From positions 1 to 7,037 of the forward strand of contig JAKLJM010000114.1 of the NCBI GenBank assembly GCA_023151145.1: a DNA stretch of 7,037 nt. The letters are read 5' to 3'. Shown in pieces: positions 6,397-7,037 of the stretch. A program made the translations under genes and the position numbers. Under the pieces are notes generated by a model that did no database searches, was not told the origin of the DNA, and saw nothing but the letters and a program-made list of their open reading frames with translations. Numbering within the stretch: the stretch's first letter is position 1; each line of letters begins with the position of its first letter. The stretch is from Bacteriovoracaceae bacterium (GTDB lineage: Bacteria; Bdellovibrionota; Bacteriovoracia; Bacteriovoracales; Bacteriovoracaceae).

Positions 6397-6408
6397 GGAG
6401 TAGATATG
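6397..6408 (+). promoter_or_regulatory. Shine-Dalgarno site fixing the start at 6406
   Basis: GGAG (6397-6400) lies 5 bases before ATG 6406. The open frame extends upstream to a TTG at 6364, but that codon lies before the -10 box and would be outside the transcript, so 6406 is the start. The bases between site and start repeat the half-site GTAGAT (6400-6405) found in both dyads. Confidence 0.75.
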
Positions 6409-6720
6409 TCCTATCATCGAAAAGAAAGCCCCACGCAAAGTATTTCAACTGCAGAGTTGCAAGAACATTCAAAAGAGGTTTGGGGAAAAGAGCCACGAGG
6501 AAGCGATATTCCAACAGTACAAGCTTATAAAAGAAAATTACCAATAGGTAAAAGAGGTATTGAATTTGATACATATGTTGAACCAAATTCAGACGGGCAC
6601 CCACACATGGCAAGTTGGTCTGGGGAAAGACCTGGAATATTTAAGCGAAGCGATGATACGGGTGACTATGTTGCAATAAATGTTTTTAATTTTATTAATA
6701 AGCAGCCAAGGGAAGAATAA
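6406..6720 (+). CDS. Hypothetical protein, 104 aa, first gene of the orphan pair
   Basis: I do not recognise a family. The protein is hydrophilic, with no cysteine, no signal peptide and no membrane segment, so it should be cytoplasmic unless exported by a dedicated system. The N-terminal 30 residues look flexible and polar (Ser, Gln, Glu, Lys). The rest has conserved-looking turns: LPIGKRGIEFDTY (45-57), a PNSDGHPHM stretch (60-68), WSGERPGIF (71-79) and a hydrophobic beta-like strand DYVAINVFNFI (87-97). This gives the impression of a small beta-rich domain. It has its own promoter with two operator-like dyads and ends 2 bases before the next start, so the two genes are very likely co-transcribed. 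Small size, pairing and dyad control would suit a toxin-antitoxin or toxin-immunity pair, but no motif here shows that. No helix-turn-helix is evident. Confidence 0.75.
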   Translation: MSYHRKESPTQSISTAELQEHSKEVWGKEPRGSDIPTVQAYKRKLPIGKRGIEFDTYVEPNSDGHPHMASWSGERPGIFKRSDDTGDYVAINVFNFINKQPREE

Positions 6721-6722
6721 GA

Positions 6723-7037
6723 ATGGAAAAATTTAAACCAATGGCAATAACTTATTTAAAAGCAGAAGAAGTAAAAAGTAGATTGAAAATTGATTTTAAG
6801 AGCGGCAGTGACATGATTGGGCCACTTTTCATTGCTGAAAACCCCGCAAATAGTGAAGTCAATTATTGTATTAGAATTCGTGAGAACTCACCAGAGCCTT
6901 CAACAGAGTTGTTGCTGAATGAAGAAACTGGGAAAAAAGATTTAAAGTATATTTTAAAAAAATTAAGAATTACCAAAGAAGATCTTTTTTGGATTCATCC
7001 AAGAGCCGGGGGCACTTTAAGAAGAGTCGTAGTAGAT
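6723..7037 (+). CDS. Hypothetical protein, 5' part (runs off the window), second gene of the orphan pair
   Basis: The frame opens at ATG 6723, 2 bases after the preceding stop, and stays open for 105 codons to the window edge. AAGGGA (6708-6713) ends 9 bases before the ATG and is a good ribosome site. The visible part starts MEKFKPMAITYLKAEEV and is mixed-charge and soluble in character, with a probable helix at about 70-83 (Lys/Leu rich: KKDLKYILKKL) followed by DLFWIHPRAGGTLRRVVVD. I see no signal peptide, membrane helix, helix-turn-helix or catalytic motif that I can name. It is in the same transcription unit as the 104-aa protein, which suggests linked functions. The C-terminal part is not visible, so a known domain could still follow. 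Confidence 0.78.
   Translation, partial: MEKFKPMAITYLKAEEVKSRLKIDFKSGSDMIGPLFIAENPANSEVNYCIRIRENSPEPSTELLLNEETGKKDLKYILKKLRITKEDLFWIHPRAGGTLRRVVVD

Larger units (their letters stand above)
6294..6405 (+). other. Intergenic region between the polysaccharide operon and the orphan gene pair
   Basis: This 112-base region is the only real gap between genes in the window. It contains two tandem dyads, an extended -10 promoter and a ribosome site, listed separately. A very short stem (TAGG/CCTA, 6305-6316) lies just after the operon. No hairpin is followed by a clear T-run, so I do not call an intrinsic terminator for the operon. Confidence 0.8.

Noticed and set aside
6364..6405. Upstream TTG start (6364) for the 104-aa protein, giving 118 aa
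   Set aside because: It precedes the -10 box and so would not be transcribed from that promoter. ATG 6406 has a GGAG ribosome site at the right distance.

Overview
The window is the downstream part of a Gram-negative surface-polysaccharide (probably O-antigen) gene cluster, followed by a short two-gene unit of unknown function. Everything is on the + strand. The DNA is AT-rich; hand counts of single 60-base rows range from about 15% to 43% G+C. Undecaprenol-type flippase logic and CDP-dideoxyhexose genes point to a Gram-negative bacterium with O-polysaccharide. I cannot place the genus from the sequence alone.

Positions 1-6293 hold seven genes packed as one operon, with a 1-base gap once and overlaps of 4-29 bases otherwise. 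First is the 3' part of rfbH (CDP-4-keto-6-deoxyglucose 3-dehydrase, with its Fe-S cysteine motif). Then come an RmlC-type sugar epimerase and an SDR reductase that resembles CDP-dideoxyhexose synthases. Dehydrase, epimerase and reductase together match the last steps of a CDP-3,6-dideoxyhexose pathway. Because an epimerase is present, CDP-ascarylose is my preferred product (inference). Next are a Wzx-type flippase, a GT2 glycosyltransferase and a GT4 glycosyltransferase. Last is a second SDR enzyme of the WbpV/WreQ type, which probably makes UDP-N-acetylquinovosamine or a related UDP-HexNAc. The set would supply two nucleotide sugars, link sugars on the inner face of the membrane, and flip the lipid-linked unit.

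From about position 5400 the base composition becomes less AT-rich, as if a variable, transferred cassette meets more conserved flanking DNA.

Positions 6294-6405 are a 112-base intergenic region. It contains two near-identical tandem dyads with a 22-base period, the second lying over the -35 region of a strong extended -10 promoter. The layout fits a pair of operators. The promoter drives a 104-aa protein (6406-6720) and, 2 bases later, a gene that runs off the window (6723-7037). I recognise neither family. This regulated orphan gene pair is the least explained part of the window.
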